A DNA stretch of 64,000 nt from NCBI RefSeq assembly GCF_934191625.1, contig NZ_CAKPUG010000006.1, positions 38,792 to 102,791 on the forward strand, written 5' to 3'. This stretch comes from an uncultured Lactococcus sp. (GTDB lineage: Bacteria > Bacillota > Bacilli > Lactobacillales > Streptococcaceae). Below are positions 1-8,162 of this stretch, piece after piece. Position 1 is the stretch's first letter; each line of letters starts with the position of its first letter. Both the position numbers and the translations under genes were made by a program. Under the pieces are notes generated by a model. The model had not been told where the DNA came from, ran no database searches, and was given only the letters and a program-made list of their open reading frames with translations.

Positions 1-1446
1 TCTGTAAAATTTGAACATAATGAAGATAAAATTTTACGCTTTTTTGAAAATCGTTTTTCTGCGCGAAACAACAAATATATGGGTTTAGCAATCAAAGAAG
101 CGGTGAAGAAAAAACTTCTTCCAGCAATGGAACGTGCGGTTCGTGCTGAATTAACGGAAAAAGCTGAAGATGCAGCCATTGAAGTCTTTGGCGAAAACTT
201 GAAAAACTTGCTCTTAGTAGCGCCACTTAAAGGACGTACAGTGATGGGCTTTGACCCAGCTTATCGTACAGGAGCAAAATTAGCCATCGTTGATGCGACA
301 GGTAAACTCTTGACGACGACTGTCATCTACCCCGTAAAACCTGCTAATGCGAGTCAAATCGCCCAAGCGAAAAAGGATTTAGCAGCACTCATATCTAAAT
401 ATAAAGTCGATATGATAGCTATTGGTAATGGAACAGCCAGTCGTGAATCGGAAGCTTTTGTGGCTGAAGTCTTAAAAGAAAATAGTCTTTCTGATGTCTT
501 TTATGTCATTGTGAGTGAATCTGGGGCTTCTGTTTACTCGGCTTCAGAGTTGGCGCGTGAAGAATTTCCAGACCTGACGGTAGAAAAACGCTCAGCCATT
601 TCCATTGCGAGAAGGCTGCAAGATCCTTTAGCGGAGTTGGTGAAAATAGAACCGAAAGCTATTGGTGTAGGTCAATATCAACATGATGTTGCTGAGAAGA
701 AGCTTACTGAAAACTTGGACTTTGTTGTCGAAACGGTGGTCAACCAAGTTGGTGTCAATGTAAATACAGCAAGTCCAGCGCTTCTTTCACACGTTGCTGG
801 CTTTAACAAAACCATAGCTAACAATGTCGTGAAGTTTCGTGAGGAAAATGGAGCACTTGCGAGTCGCGCACAGTTGAAAAAAGTACCTCGTTTAGGGGCG
901 AAAGCTTTTGAACAGGCAGCTGGTTTCCTTCGCATTCCTGAGGCAAAGAATTTTTTGGACAATACTGGTGTCCATCCAGAATCGTATAAAGTGGTGGAAA
1001 AATTACTGGAAGCACTTGATATAGCAGAACTCGATGCAAATTCAGCAGCGATTTTGAAAAAAGTAAATATAGGGGAAATGTCAGAGAAACTTGGTGTAGG
1101 TCGCGAAACACTGACAGATATTATTGCCGATTTGACAAAACCAGGACGTGATTTGCGTGATAATTTTGATGCACCAATTTTACGTCAAGATGTACTTTCT
1201 GCAAGCGATTTACGTGTGGGGCAGAAGCTGGAAGGAGCCGTGCGTAACGTAGTCGATTTTGGAGCTTTTGTAGATATTGGCATTAAAAATGACGGATTGA
1301 TTCATGTCTCTGACTTGAGTAAAAACTTTGTGAAAAACCCTCATGAAGTTGTTGCTGTTGGCCAAATCGTAACTGTTTGGGTGAAATCAATTGACCAAGA
1401 GCGCGGTAAGATTAATTTGACTTTGGTTGAACCACGTGACCAATGA
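1..1446 (+). CDS. tex: Tex family RNA-binding transcription accessory protein (5' truncated)
   Basis: The reading frame is open from base 1, so this is the C-terminal ~480 residues of a protein that is usually ~710-770 aa; the first internal Met at 79 is not the start. Visible are the YqgF/RNase H-like core (VMGFDPAYRTGAKLAIVD), a helix-hairpin-helix region (VNVNTASPALLSHVAGF) and a C-terminal S1 domain (GAVRNVVDFGAFVDIGI). Tex is a cytoplasmic nucleic-acid-binding protein linked to transcription and RNA turnover. Its stop overlaps the start of the SprT-like gene, so the two are probably co-transcribed. Confidence 0.95.
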   Translation, partial: SVKFEHNEDKILRFFENRFSARNNKYMGLAIKEAVKKKLLPAMERAVRAELTEKAEDAAIEVFGENLKNLLLVAPLKGRTVMGFDPAYRTGAKLAIVDATGKLLTTTVIYPVKPANASQIAQAKKDLAALISKYKVDMIAIGNGTASRESEAFVAEVLKENSLSDVFYVIVSESGASVYSASELAREEFPDLTVEKRSAISIARRLQDPLAELVKIEPKAIGVGQYQHDVAEKKLTENLDFVVETVVNQVGVNVNTASPALLSHVAGFNKTIANNVVKFREENGALASRAQLKKVPRLGAKAFEQAAGFLRIPEAKNFLDNTGVHPESYKVVEKLLEALDIAELDANSAAILKKVNIGEMSEKLGVGRETLTDIIADLTKPGRDLRDNFDAPILRQDVLSASDLRVGQKLEGAVRNVVDFGAFVDIGIKNDGLIHVSDLSKNFVKNPHEVVAVGQIVTVWVKSIDQERGKINLTLVEPRDQ

Positions 1447-1861
1447 GGAGTTAACCCAGTATGTTCGGGTTTTATCTTTAGAAAAATTTGGGCTTTCATT
1501 TCAACATGAAGCTAAATGGAATAAACGGCTACAAAGTACAGGTGGGCGTTTTTTCCCTAAAGATATGCACTTAGATTTTAATCCAAAAATGGCAGAACGT
1601 CCGGAGTTTGACGGTATCATTCTCCATGAGCTGGTTCATTATCATCTCTATGCCCAGCAACGAGGTTATAAGCATAAAGACAGGGAGTTTAAGGATTTAC
1701 TTGCTCAAGTAGGAGGTTTACGTTATGCTCCATCGATAAGAGAGGCTAAACATACTTATGTGTGTCAAAGCTGTCAGCAGATTTATCAACGTCAACGTAA
1801 AATTGATATAAAAAAATATGCCTGTGGCAAATGTCGAGGAAAACTAAAAGAACAAGGATAA
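1436..1861 (+). CDS. SprT-like zinc metalloprotease-fold protein
   Basis: Small SprT-family protein (~141 aa). It has an HELVHYH zinc-metalloprotease motif around residue 60 and a C-terminal zinc ribbon with two CxxC pairs (CQSC and CGKC). Catalytic activity of small bacterial SprT proteins is not established. The start is ambiguous: GTG at 1436 gives a family-like MTNEEL N-terminus, TTG at 1427 is the alternative, and neither has a clear SD. Both overlap the end of tex, which suggests translational coupling. A terminator follows directly. Confidence 0.85.
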   Translation: MTNEELTQYVRVLSLEKFGLSFQHEAKWNKRLQSTGGRFFPKDMHLDFNPKMAERPEFDGIILHELVHYHLYAQQRGYKHKDREFKDLLAQVGGLRYAPSIREAKHTYVCQSCQQIYQRQRKIDIKKYACGKCRGKLKEQG

Positions 1862-1880
1862 TTTCTTGTTCTTTTTTTTA
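1846..1880 (+). terminator. Intrinsic terminator of tex-sprT
   Basis: AAAAGAACAAG pairs with CTTGTTCTTTT across a short loop that contains the SprT stop codon, and a T-run follows. Confidence 0.85.
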
Positions 1881-1949
1881 GTGTTAATTTTCTTTTTTTC
1901 TCGTATTAATTAGTGAATATTTTATCAAGATTCGCTAAGGAGGAAGCAA

Positions 1950-2753
1950 TTGAAAAGGAAAAAGAGATTGGTGCTGTTTGTGACCTTGAGTGTCGTCCAA
2001 CTACTTCTTGCTGTGTTTATAGTTGTGAAAAGAGAGAATTTTATTTATATATTTCCTACAAAAGAGCCACAAGTATTAAAAGATTTAGCCTATGACAAAG
2101 ATAAGCGTTTGGGCTACACCGTTCACATCAAAGAAAATGGCAAGTTAGTGCCTTATCTGGTGCTCACGAAAAATTATATTGATCAAGGCAATGTCTTGCT
2201 ACTTCGAAAGCATCTTGTAGATCCGCCCATGTCTTTTCGAGATGGTTGGGAAGAAGCCTATTACGGACACAGCATACCGGATGCCTTTATGCACAAAGAC
2301 TTTATTAAGTGTTTGTCTAAAGATGTGCAAGGAAATATTCCCCTCACAGAGCTGGGGATAAAACCCTCGGAAGAAAATGCAGGGATGGGGCATATAGAAA
2401 AAATAAAGCGGCAACTTTTCTTGCTTTCGGATATTGATGTAGGAAATTATAAGAATAGCGTTCGTTTTGAAGATGACCGTAACTTACTGTATTTTAAGCG
2501 AAAAGGAGGTGTGAAAAATGACAGATTGGCTTATTTAGCTGGGGATTCTACTCCTTACAGTTGGTGGCTTCGTACTGCTTTTGCGACGGCCTCCACAGTA
2601 GTTAGCGCAGTTGATTACAAGGGGATGCTATCAGGCGGGGGAGTTGTCTATCCTGCCCATGTCCGTCCAGCTTTTACGCTTCCACCTGAAACAGAGGTAG
2701 AGAAAAAAGAGAATGACGGTCAGGGAATGTATGTGCTTAAGATGGATAAATAA
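1950..2753 (+). CDS. Membrane-anchored DUF6273-like protein, copy 1
   Basis: TTG start chosen because AAGGAGGAAG lies just upstream. The 267-aa product has a basic N-terminus (MKRKKR), one membrane segment at about residues 7-26, and a presumably extracellular domain carrying WWLRTAF and VVYPAHVRPAFTL, the kind of signature I associate with DUF6273-type domains (family call from memory). No catalytic motif is recognised. It is first of three genes with 11-nt spacing or overlap, and a close paralogue is the third gene. Function unknown; a structural or binding role at the cell surface is inference. Confidence 0.7.
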   Translation: MKRKKRLVLFVTLSVVQLLLAVFIVVKRENFIYIFPTKEPQVLKDLAYDKDKRLGYTVHIKENGKLVPYLVLTKNYIDQGNVLLLRKHLVDPPMSFRDGWEEAYYGHSIPDAFMHKDFIKCLSKDVQGNIPLTELGIKPSEENAGMGHIEKIKRQLFLLSDIDVGNYKNSVRFEDDRNLLYFKRKGGVKNDRLAYLAGDSTPYSWWLRTAFATASTVVSAVDYKGMLSGGGVVYPAHVRPAFTLPPETEVEKKENDGQGMYVLKMDK

Positions 2754-2764
2754 AGGAGAAGAAG

Positions 2765-5560
2765 TTGTTTAAAAAAATATGTTTATTGCTATTTGTGCTG
2801 TGTCAACCAATATTTTTTGGTACAAGTGTATCTGCTACAGAAGTGAAAGATTTGGATTTAAGTATCAGTTTGTCAGAAGTTCAAAGGCAAAAGATAAGCT
2901 TTGAAGCTCCTGATGACAGTAAAAGAAAACAGTACAGCATTTTTCTGATGGACAGCTCCAGGAGTATGGGTGGAAGAAGCGTCAAGCAGACCAAAGATAT
3001 GGTTAGCAAGTTTGTAAAAGAGTCGGGTGCGTCCAAGCAGGAGCATCACATTGCACTTGTGAGTTTTGGAGATGAGGCAACCGTGCTTCAAGCTTTTACT
3101 CCCGATGAAAAACAGCTGCTGTCCGCTTTGGAAAAGATAGAAACGCGAGGGAAGACCAACTTATACAGTGGCTTGAAACGCGCAGAGCAGATTTTGCAAG
3201 AAGTCAAGTATGAGGGACAAAAAAATATCTTCATCATTAGTGACCGGACACCAACCACAGGGGAAAAAGTAAATACAGGAAAGTATGGAAACAAAGACAT
3301 TTACAGCTATCAATTTGCTAATGCGGCGGATAATCTGGCGCAAAAGATGAAAGCAGAACAGCAGGTAAGCTTTCGGACTTTTGTATTTATGGATAAGATT
3401 GTGGACTCGACCAAAGCATTTGCCCGAACCTTTTTCCAAAATATCCAAACAGATGGGGCCTTTGATTTCAAAGATGTACAAGATATGGATTTTGTTTTTA
3501 AAAGTAAGGAGGCAGGCAAGGAGTTCCAATCAGGGACTTTTAACTATGGTTCCGCACCTGCAGGAAAAGAAGGTAGGGATTCTCAAGCCATCTACCACTA
3601 CAGTGATTCTTATTTTGAGCAGAGTGCCTATGCTTATCGCAAGGAGAAAAATCGTCCTTATGATCCACGGCTAGCGACCATGTCCCTCAACCTAGAGCTG
3701 TCTGCTTGGTCCAGTATCCAAGAAAAGAACTATATTTTAAAAAATAGAAACGCCAAGAGCTTGCTGGAAGAAATCGGTTTTGAAAAATTCCAGGTCAACC
3801 AGTATTTTCAAGTAAAACCCTCGAAAGACTCGATCGGTGCCATTGTTGCCCAGAAAGAACTGACCGTCAAAGAAGAAGACTACACCTTGATAGCGCTAGC
3901 TATCAGAGGCGGCGGTTACGAAGCCGAGTGGGCAAGCAATCTGACTCTGGGACGAGCGGGCGAGCATCAAGGTTTTAAAGAAGCTAGTGAAAAAGTACTG
4001 ACCTTTTTAGACCAATACTTGAAAGAACACAAGGTAACAGGCAAGATAAAGCTCTGGATTAACGGTTATAGCCGTGCGGCCGCAGTGACCAACCTGACCG
4101 CTGGAGCTTTAAACAAGGGGCGTAAGCTAGCCAGTGGTGAACTCAAAGCAGAAGATATGTATGCTTTCTGCTTTGAAGCACCTGCGGGGACTTTGTTAGG
4201 AACAGGGAATGACGATAAACGACATGACAATATTGTCAATGTTATTAATGTCAATGATGTGGTGACTAAAGTGGGACCAGAAGTGCAACCGTTTGAGTTC
4301 ACACGTTATGGACAAGATGCACGTTTACCTGATAAGAGTACCGTTTCAACTGCAGCTTATGAAGCTACGAAGAAGCGAATGGAAGGAGAGTTGAAAAAAT
4401 TAGATTCTAATTTAAGTTATAAATTAGAAAAATTTAGGGCTAAAAAAATCAGTATATTGGATATTTTTGATGGTTTGATTGTGGATGACCCAAAGGGTAA
4501 GAAAATGAATGAATTTTTAAATGATATCATTGACAACTTGGCGGTCGAGAGTATAAAGAGTAGAAGCAAGTATGTAAATGCACATCAGGAAGACATACGA
4601 ATACTAGCTGAACTCTATTTCACAACACGGGTTGAAGACAGGGAAAAACTTACAAAAAGTTTATTTAAAAATCTTGTCACCTCTATGATGTTAGGAAGTG
4701 ATGCAACGAAAGTGAAAAATTTTGTTATTGACTGGTTGAGAACCATGGGGTTAGTTAATCATTCAGAGGTACGAATTGAGTCTTTAGCAGAGACTTTTCG
4801 AGAGCTTGTGTTCAAATTTATGATTAGCCACCCCAATCTTTCCGTAACGCTCATCCAAAATTTAGAACCAGTCGCCCAAGCCCACCATCCTGACCTTTGC
4901 CTTGCATGGTTGAGAGCGCAGGATGAAAATTATCAGAAGGAAAAGATTGAGGGTTCTGAGCCCAGTCAAACTTCAAAACGCATCCTAATAGCAGGAGATG
5001 TAGATATCAAGGTAAAGCGCGAAACAGGAGAAATGGAGGAATATTCGACGGATGAAGTCATGGAGCTTTCCACTTCAGCAGCAGAAGACACGACGGTACT
5101 TGTCCAAGCCAGCGAGGCGACCAACGTGGATTATACGGTACAGACCATTGATAATAAGGACGGAAGCGTACTTCTGACCGAAGAGTTTGAAGATGTTGAA
5201 CTAAATGCGGGAGAAAAAGTTGAGATAAACCTCTATAAAGAATCAGAAGATAAAGCTACCGAACTTGTCAAGGAGAGTGCACAGCTTGCTGCAGAGACGC
5301 GAGGTAAAGAGGAATCATCAAAATATTATGCGACAAATATTAGAGTGGAAAACGAAAACCTAGGCTTTGTCCTAGGAGGTGGAATGACTCGCTTTGCAAA
5401 CTATTCGCCCTTATATGCTATTTCACGAGAAAATGCAGAGTTTGTGGGTTGGTACAAAGGAGATGAGCGTCTATCTTCGGAAAATACTTATCAGCACCAA
5501 GTAAAAGCTGAGGAAGAACTTGTTGCGAAGTTTAGAGAGGTAAAGTCAGATGACCAGTAA
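2765..5560 (+). CDS. Secreted vWA domain protein with lipase-like and bacterial-repeat domains
   Basis: A 931-aa protein with a TTG start (SD AAAGGAGAAG). There is a signal peptide at residues 1-24 (cleavage near SVSA-TEV). A vWA domain at ~50-250 has an intact MIDAS: DSSRS at 63-67, T131 in GKTNLYSGL and D160 in IISDRTPTT. A class-3-lipase-like alpha/beta hydrolase region at ~370-620 has GYSRA with candidate nucleophile S436, D498 in NVNDVV and H607 in NAHQED as a possible triad. The C-terminus (~860-925) resembles InlB/Flg_new repeats (FVGWYKGD). No LPXTG or C-terminal anchor is seen, so it is probably secreted or held by partners. Substrate unknown. Confidence 0.75.
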   Translation: MFKKICLLLFVLCQPIFFGTSVSATEVKDLDLSISLSEVQRQKISFEAPDDSKRKQYSIFLMDSSRSMGGRSVKQTKDMVSKFVKESGASKQEHHIALVSFGDEATVLQAFTPDEKQLLSALEKIETRGKTNLYSGLKRAEQILQEVKYEGQKNIFIISDRTPTTGEKVNTGKYGNKDIYSYQFANAADNLAQKMKAEQQVSFRTFVFMDKIVDSTKAFARTFFQNIQTDGAFDFKDVQDMDFVFKSKEAGKEFQSGTFNYGSAPAGKEGRDSQAIYHYSDSYFEQSAYAYRKEKNRPYDPRLATMSLNLELSAWSSIQEKNYILKNRNAKSLLEEIGFEKFQVNQYFQVKPSKDSIGAIVAQKELTVKEEDYTLIALAIRGGGYEAEWASNLTLGRAGEHQGFKEASEKVLTFLDQYLKEHKVTGKIKLWINGYSRAAAVTNLTAGALNKGRKLASGELKAEDMYAFCFEAPAGTLLGTGNDDKRHDNIVNVINVNDVVTKVGPEVQPFEFTRYGQDARLPDKSTVSTAAYEATKKRMEGELKKLDSNLSYKLEKFRAKKISILDIFDGLIVDDPKGKKMNEFLNDIIDNLAVESIKSRSKYVNAHQEDIRILAELYFTTRVEDREKLTKSLFKNLVTSMMLGSDATKVKNFVIDWLRTMGLVNHSEVRIESLAETFRELVFKFMISHPNLSVTLIQNLEPVAQAHHPDLCLAWLRAQDENYQKEKIEGSEPSQTSKRILIAGDVDIKVKRETGEMEEYSTDEVMELSTSAAEDTTVLVQASEATNVDYTVQTIDNKDGSVLLTEEFEDVELNAGEKVEINLYKESEDKATELVKESAQLAAETRGKEESSKYYATNIRVENENLGFVLGGGMTRFANYSPLYAISRENAEFVGWYKGDERLSSENTYQHQVKAEEELVAKFREVKSDDQ

Positions 5561-6344
5561 AAAAATTTTTTTTCTTATTACTTCACTGCTCTTAAGCCTT
5601 GTCCTCTCAATTGTCCTCATAAAGAGAGAGGAACTCGTGTATTTACTTCCTGCACAAGAACCACAAATCCTAAGAGATTTAGCTTATGACAAGGATAAAC
5701 GCTTAGGATATACCGTTCACATCAAAGAAGATGGCAAGCTAGTGCCCTATCTGGTTCTCACGAAAAATTATATTGATCAAGGTAATGTCTTGTTGCTTCG
5801 AAAACATCTGCTGGATCCCCCTATGCCCTTTCAAGAAGGCTGGAAAAGATTTTATTACGGGCATAGTATGATTGATGCCTTTATGAACAAAGAGTTTATT
5901 AATCGTTTTCCTAAAAATGTGCAAGAAAATATTCCCCTCACAGAGCTTAGGATAAAAGCTCTAAAACCTAACTTTGAAAGTAGGTATATAGATAAAATAA
6001 AGCGGAAACTTTTCTTGCTTTCGGATATTGATGTAGGGAACTATAAGCAAAGAATTCGTTTGGAAGAAGAGGAAAATTTGTTATATTTCAAGAGAAAGGA
6101 TGGTGGAAATACGACCAGACTCGCTTATTTGGAAAACGACCCTGTCGCTTATACTTGGTGGCTTCGTACTGCTTTTACGACGGATTCAGTAGTTGCGAAA
6201 ACGATTGATGATGGGATGTTTTCAGGCAACGGTGTTGTATATCCCGCCCATGTCCGCCCAGCCTTCACACTACCACCAAAATCCGAGGTGGAAGAAAAAG
6301 AAATCAATGGGCATAAGGAATATGTGCTTAAAATAGATAAGTAA
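5550..6344 (+). CDS. Membrane-anchored DUF6273-like protein, copy 2
   Basis: A 264-aa paralogue of the gene at 1950-2753 with the same plan: N-terminal membrane segment (residues 6-24), near-identical central block (DLAYDKDKRLGYTVHIKE then GKLVPYLVLTKNYIDQGNV) and the WWLRTAF / VVYPAHVRPAFTLPP end. Its ATG overlaps the 3' end of the vWA gene by 11 nt, so the three genes look like one translationally coupled operon. The two copies are very similar at DNA level in the central third, implying recent duplication or gene conversion. Function unknown. Confidence 0.7.
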   Translation: MTSKKIFFLITSLLLSLVLSIVLIKREELVYLLPAQEPQILRDLAYDKDKRLGYTVHIKEDGKLVPYLVLTKNYIDQGNVLLLRKHLLDPPMPFQEGWKRFYYGHSMIDAFMNKEFINRFPKNVQENIPLTELRIKALKPNFESRYIDKIKRKLFLLSDIDVGNYKQRIRLEEEENLLYFKRKDGGNTTRLAYLENDPVAYTWWLRTAFTTDSVVAKTIDDGMFSGNGVVYPAHVRPAFTLPPKSEVEEKEINGHKEYVLKIDK

Positions 6345-6345
6345 G

Positions 6346-6450
6346 AGAGGTTGGGACAAAAATTAACATTGGACGCCTTTCGCTTAAAGTTTCAAAAATA
6401 AAGTCGCTCACAATGACATGTAAGAATATCGTGTTCCCATATTTTTTTCT
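6346..6450 (+). other. Non-coding stretch with GAGGTTGGGACAAAA motif and long-range pairing
   Basis: Just after the DUF6273 operon lies a GAGGTTGGGACAAAAAT motif. TGGGACA here can pair with TGTTCCCA at about 6432-6440, and a T-rich tract follows. This could be a long-loop terminator or a dispersed intergenic element. A related string (in reverse complement) lies at 33893-33910 in the permease leader. Confidence 0.35.
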
Positions 6451-6462
6451 TGACGAAAAAAT

Positions 6463-6491
6463 TTGCATGTCACAAGAAAAAAGCGTAAAAT
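6463..6491 (+). promoter_or_regulatory. Promoter of add
   Basis: TTGCAT (6463-6468), 17-bp spacer, TAAAAT (6486-6491). A transcript from here starts near 6498, which excludes any start codon at or before 6463. Confidence 0.65.
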
Positions 6492-6525
6492 AGAAAAAAT
6501 ATATTTTTATGGGGGCTCTAATCGA

Positions 6526-7557
6526 ATGCTTAATCCAGAAATCATTGCTTTAATGCCGAAAGTTGAACTTCATTGTCATCTTGATGGTTCACTCAGTTTG
6601 TCTTGTATTAAGCAGCTGGCTACTAACATAGGCTACGATTTAAATATGAATGATGAGGAGATACTGCAATGTGCCCAAGCACCAGAAACGACTCAAAGTC
6701 TTTTAGAATATCTAGATCGGTTTGACTTTGTTCTTCCCTTGCTTCAAAGCTACGTGAATCTTGAGTTAGCAGCTTATGATGTGGTCCGACAAGCTGCTGA
6801 AGATAATGTCAAATACATTGAAATTCGTTTTGCTCCTGGTCAGCACTTAGAAAAAAATCTAGAACTTGAGGAAGCTGTAGAAGCAGTGATTGCCGGTGTT
6901 TCTCGTGCTGAGGAAAATTTTGATATTGCTGCCAATGTTCTTATATGTGGTCTACGCCAGCAACCCGTTGGGCGTTTGGAAAAGTTGGTGCCGCTTTTTG
7001 ATGAAATTGACGATCAACATCTGGTTGGCTTTGATATGGCTGGTGATGAAGTGAACTATCCTCAATTAAAGTTTAAAAATTTATTAGATAAAGTGACAAG
7101 TCGTGGTGTGCAAGTGACGCTACATGCAGGTGAATGTCCAGGATGTGAACAAAATATCATTGATTCTGTGGAGATGGGGGCAACGCGACTTGGCCATGGC
7201 ATCATGTCTAAAGAGCTTCCGGATTATCACCAAGTTTTGATGGAGTTGGGGATCGTTTTAGAAATGGCACCGACCAGTAATTTTCAAACGAAAGCTGTCC
7301 GCTGCCTAGAAGAATATCCTTTTTTTGAGTTGTATAAGAAAGGTCTCCATGTAACGATAAATACTGACAATCGTACAGTGAGCAATACTAACTTGCAGAA
7401 GGAATATGAGAAAATTGCAGAGTGGTATGATTTTCAAGTAAGTGATTTTGAGAGAATTAACCACTATGCGATTGATGGAGCTTTTATTAGCGAAGCAGAG
7501 AAAGACAACTTGCATCGTCGTTTTACTCAAGAATATGCACAAATAGAAAAAAATTGA
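6526..7557 (+). CDS. add: Adenosine deaminase
   Basis: Hydrolytic deamination of adenosine/deoxyadenosine in purine salvage; cytoplasmic zinc enzyme. Metal and catalytic motifs are in family order: HCHLDG near the N-terminus, HAGE, GHG and INTDN. The ATG at 6526 gives 343 aa, a usual length, and follows GGGGG at 6511-6515. An in-frame TTG 63 nt upstream sits inside the -35 box and is rejected. Transcribed alone, convergent with the VanZ-like gene. Confidence 0.92.
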   Translation: MLNPEIIALMPKVELHCHLDGSLSLSCIKQLATNIGYDLNMNDEEILQCAQAPETTQSLLEYLDRFDFVLPLLQSYVNLELAAYDVVRQAAEDNVKYIEIRFAPGQHLEKNLELEEAVEAVIAGVSRAEENFDIAANVLICGLRQQPVGRLEKLVPLFDEIDDQHLVGFDMAGDEVNYPQLKFKNLLDKVTSRGVQVTLHAGECPGCEQNIIDSVEMGATRLGHGIMSKELPDYHQVLMELGIVLEMAPTSNFQTKAVRCLEEYPFFELYKKGLHVTINTDNRTVSNTNLQKEYEKIAEWYDFQVSDFERINHYAIDGAFISEAEKDNLHRRFTQEYAQIEKN

Positions 7558-7573
7558 TTTCAATCAGTTTTTT

Positions 7574-8035
7574 TTAATGAAGCAAAAGAATAAAAGTAAA
7601 GAAGAATAAAAAGCCACCAAAAACTAAACTGATGATATTTTGGCTGTCTTCGTTTTTCTGGAGAGCGTGATAGAGTAGAAGCCCTATCAACCCCCCAGTA
7701 GAATTTGTGATAATGTCAGTTATATCAGTAGCTCCTATGCCAAAGAGAAATTGAAGAATTTCGACAAAGAGACTGACAAAGAAGATTGCTCCTAGTTTTC
7801 TGAGAAAGCTATATTCTGAGAAGCGGCCCTTAAAAAAACCAAAAGGGATAAAAATGAGAAGGTTAAAAATAATTTCTAAACGTCCTCCAGATGCATCAAA
7901 GGGAGATATATTTACACTACGAGAAGGGAAAAAATGTGCTGTATTTATCGTATGTGTGAGATCAAATTTAAAAAGAATTCCCCAAAATAAAAAGAGAAGG
8001 TAATAAATGAAGATAATTTTGGAGAATTTATACAT
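7574..8035 (-). CDS. VanZ family membrane protein
   Basis: A 153-aa protein with about four membrane segments and VanZ-like features (NLLIFIPFGFF, EILQFLFGIGATDITDIITNSTGGLIG). VanZ-like proteins are linked to glycopeptide tolerance in some species, but the role of stand-alone copies is mostly unknown. SD AAGGA precedes the ATG, and a TATAAT-type -10 lies ~45 nt upstream, so it has its own promoter. It is convergent with add, with only 16 bp between stops. Confidence 0.85.
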   Translation of the reverse strand: MYKFSKIIFIYYLLFLFWGILFKFDLTHTINTAHFFPSRSVNISPFDASGGRLEIIFNLLIFIPFGFFKGRFSEYSFLRKLGAIFFVSLFVEILQFLFGIGATDITDIITNSTGGLIGLLLYHALQKNEDSQNIISLVFGGFLFFFTFILLLH

Positions 8036-8129
8036 GTGCGTCCTTAGCTATTTAAAAGTTTTTATCCCTATTATAGTAAATTAACTGAAAATAAGCTTAA
8101 TGTCTTCAATATAACTTCAATATAAATAG

Positions 8130-8159
8130 AAAAAACCATCATCGTAAGATGTGGTTTTT
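8130..8159 (-). terminator. Terminator of rpoY-rnjA
   Basis: AAAAACCAtCATC pairs with GATGTGGTTTTT (one bulge), loop GTAA, directly beyond the rnjA stop on the minus strand. Confidence 0.8.
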
Positions 8160-8162
8160 GTA

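Noticed and set aside
6463-6525. Longer N-terminus of adenosine deaminase
   Set aside because: It would start inside the -35 box; family length and the G-rich SD support 6526.
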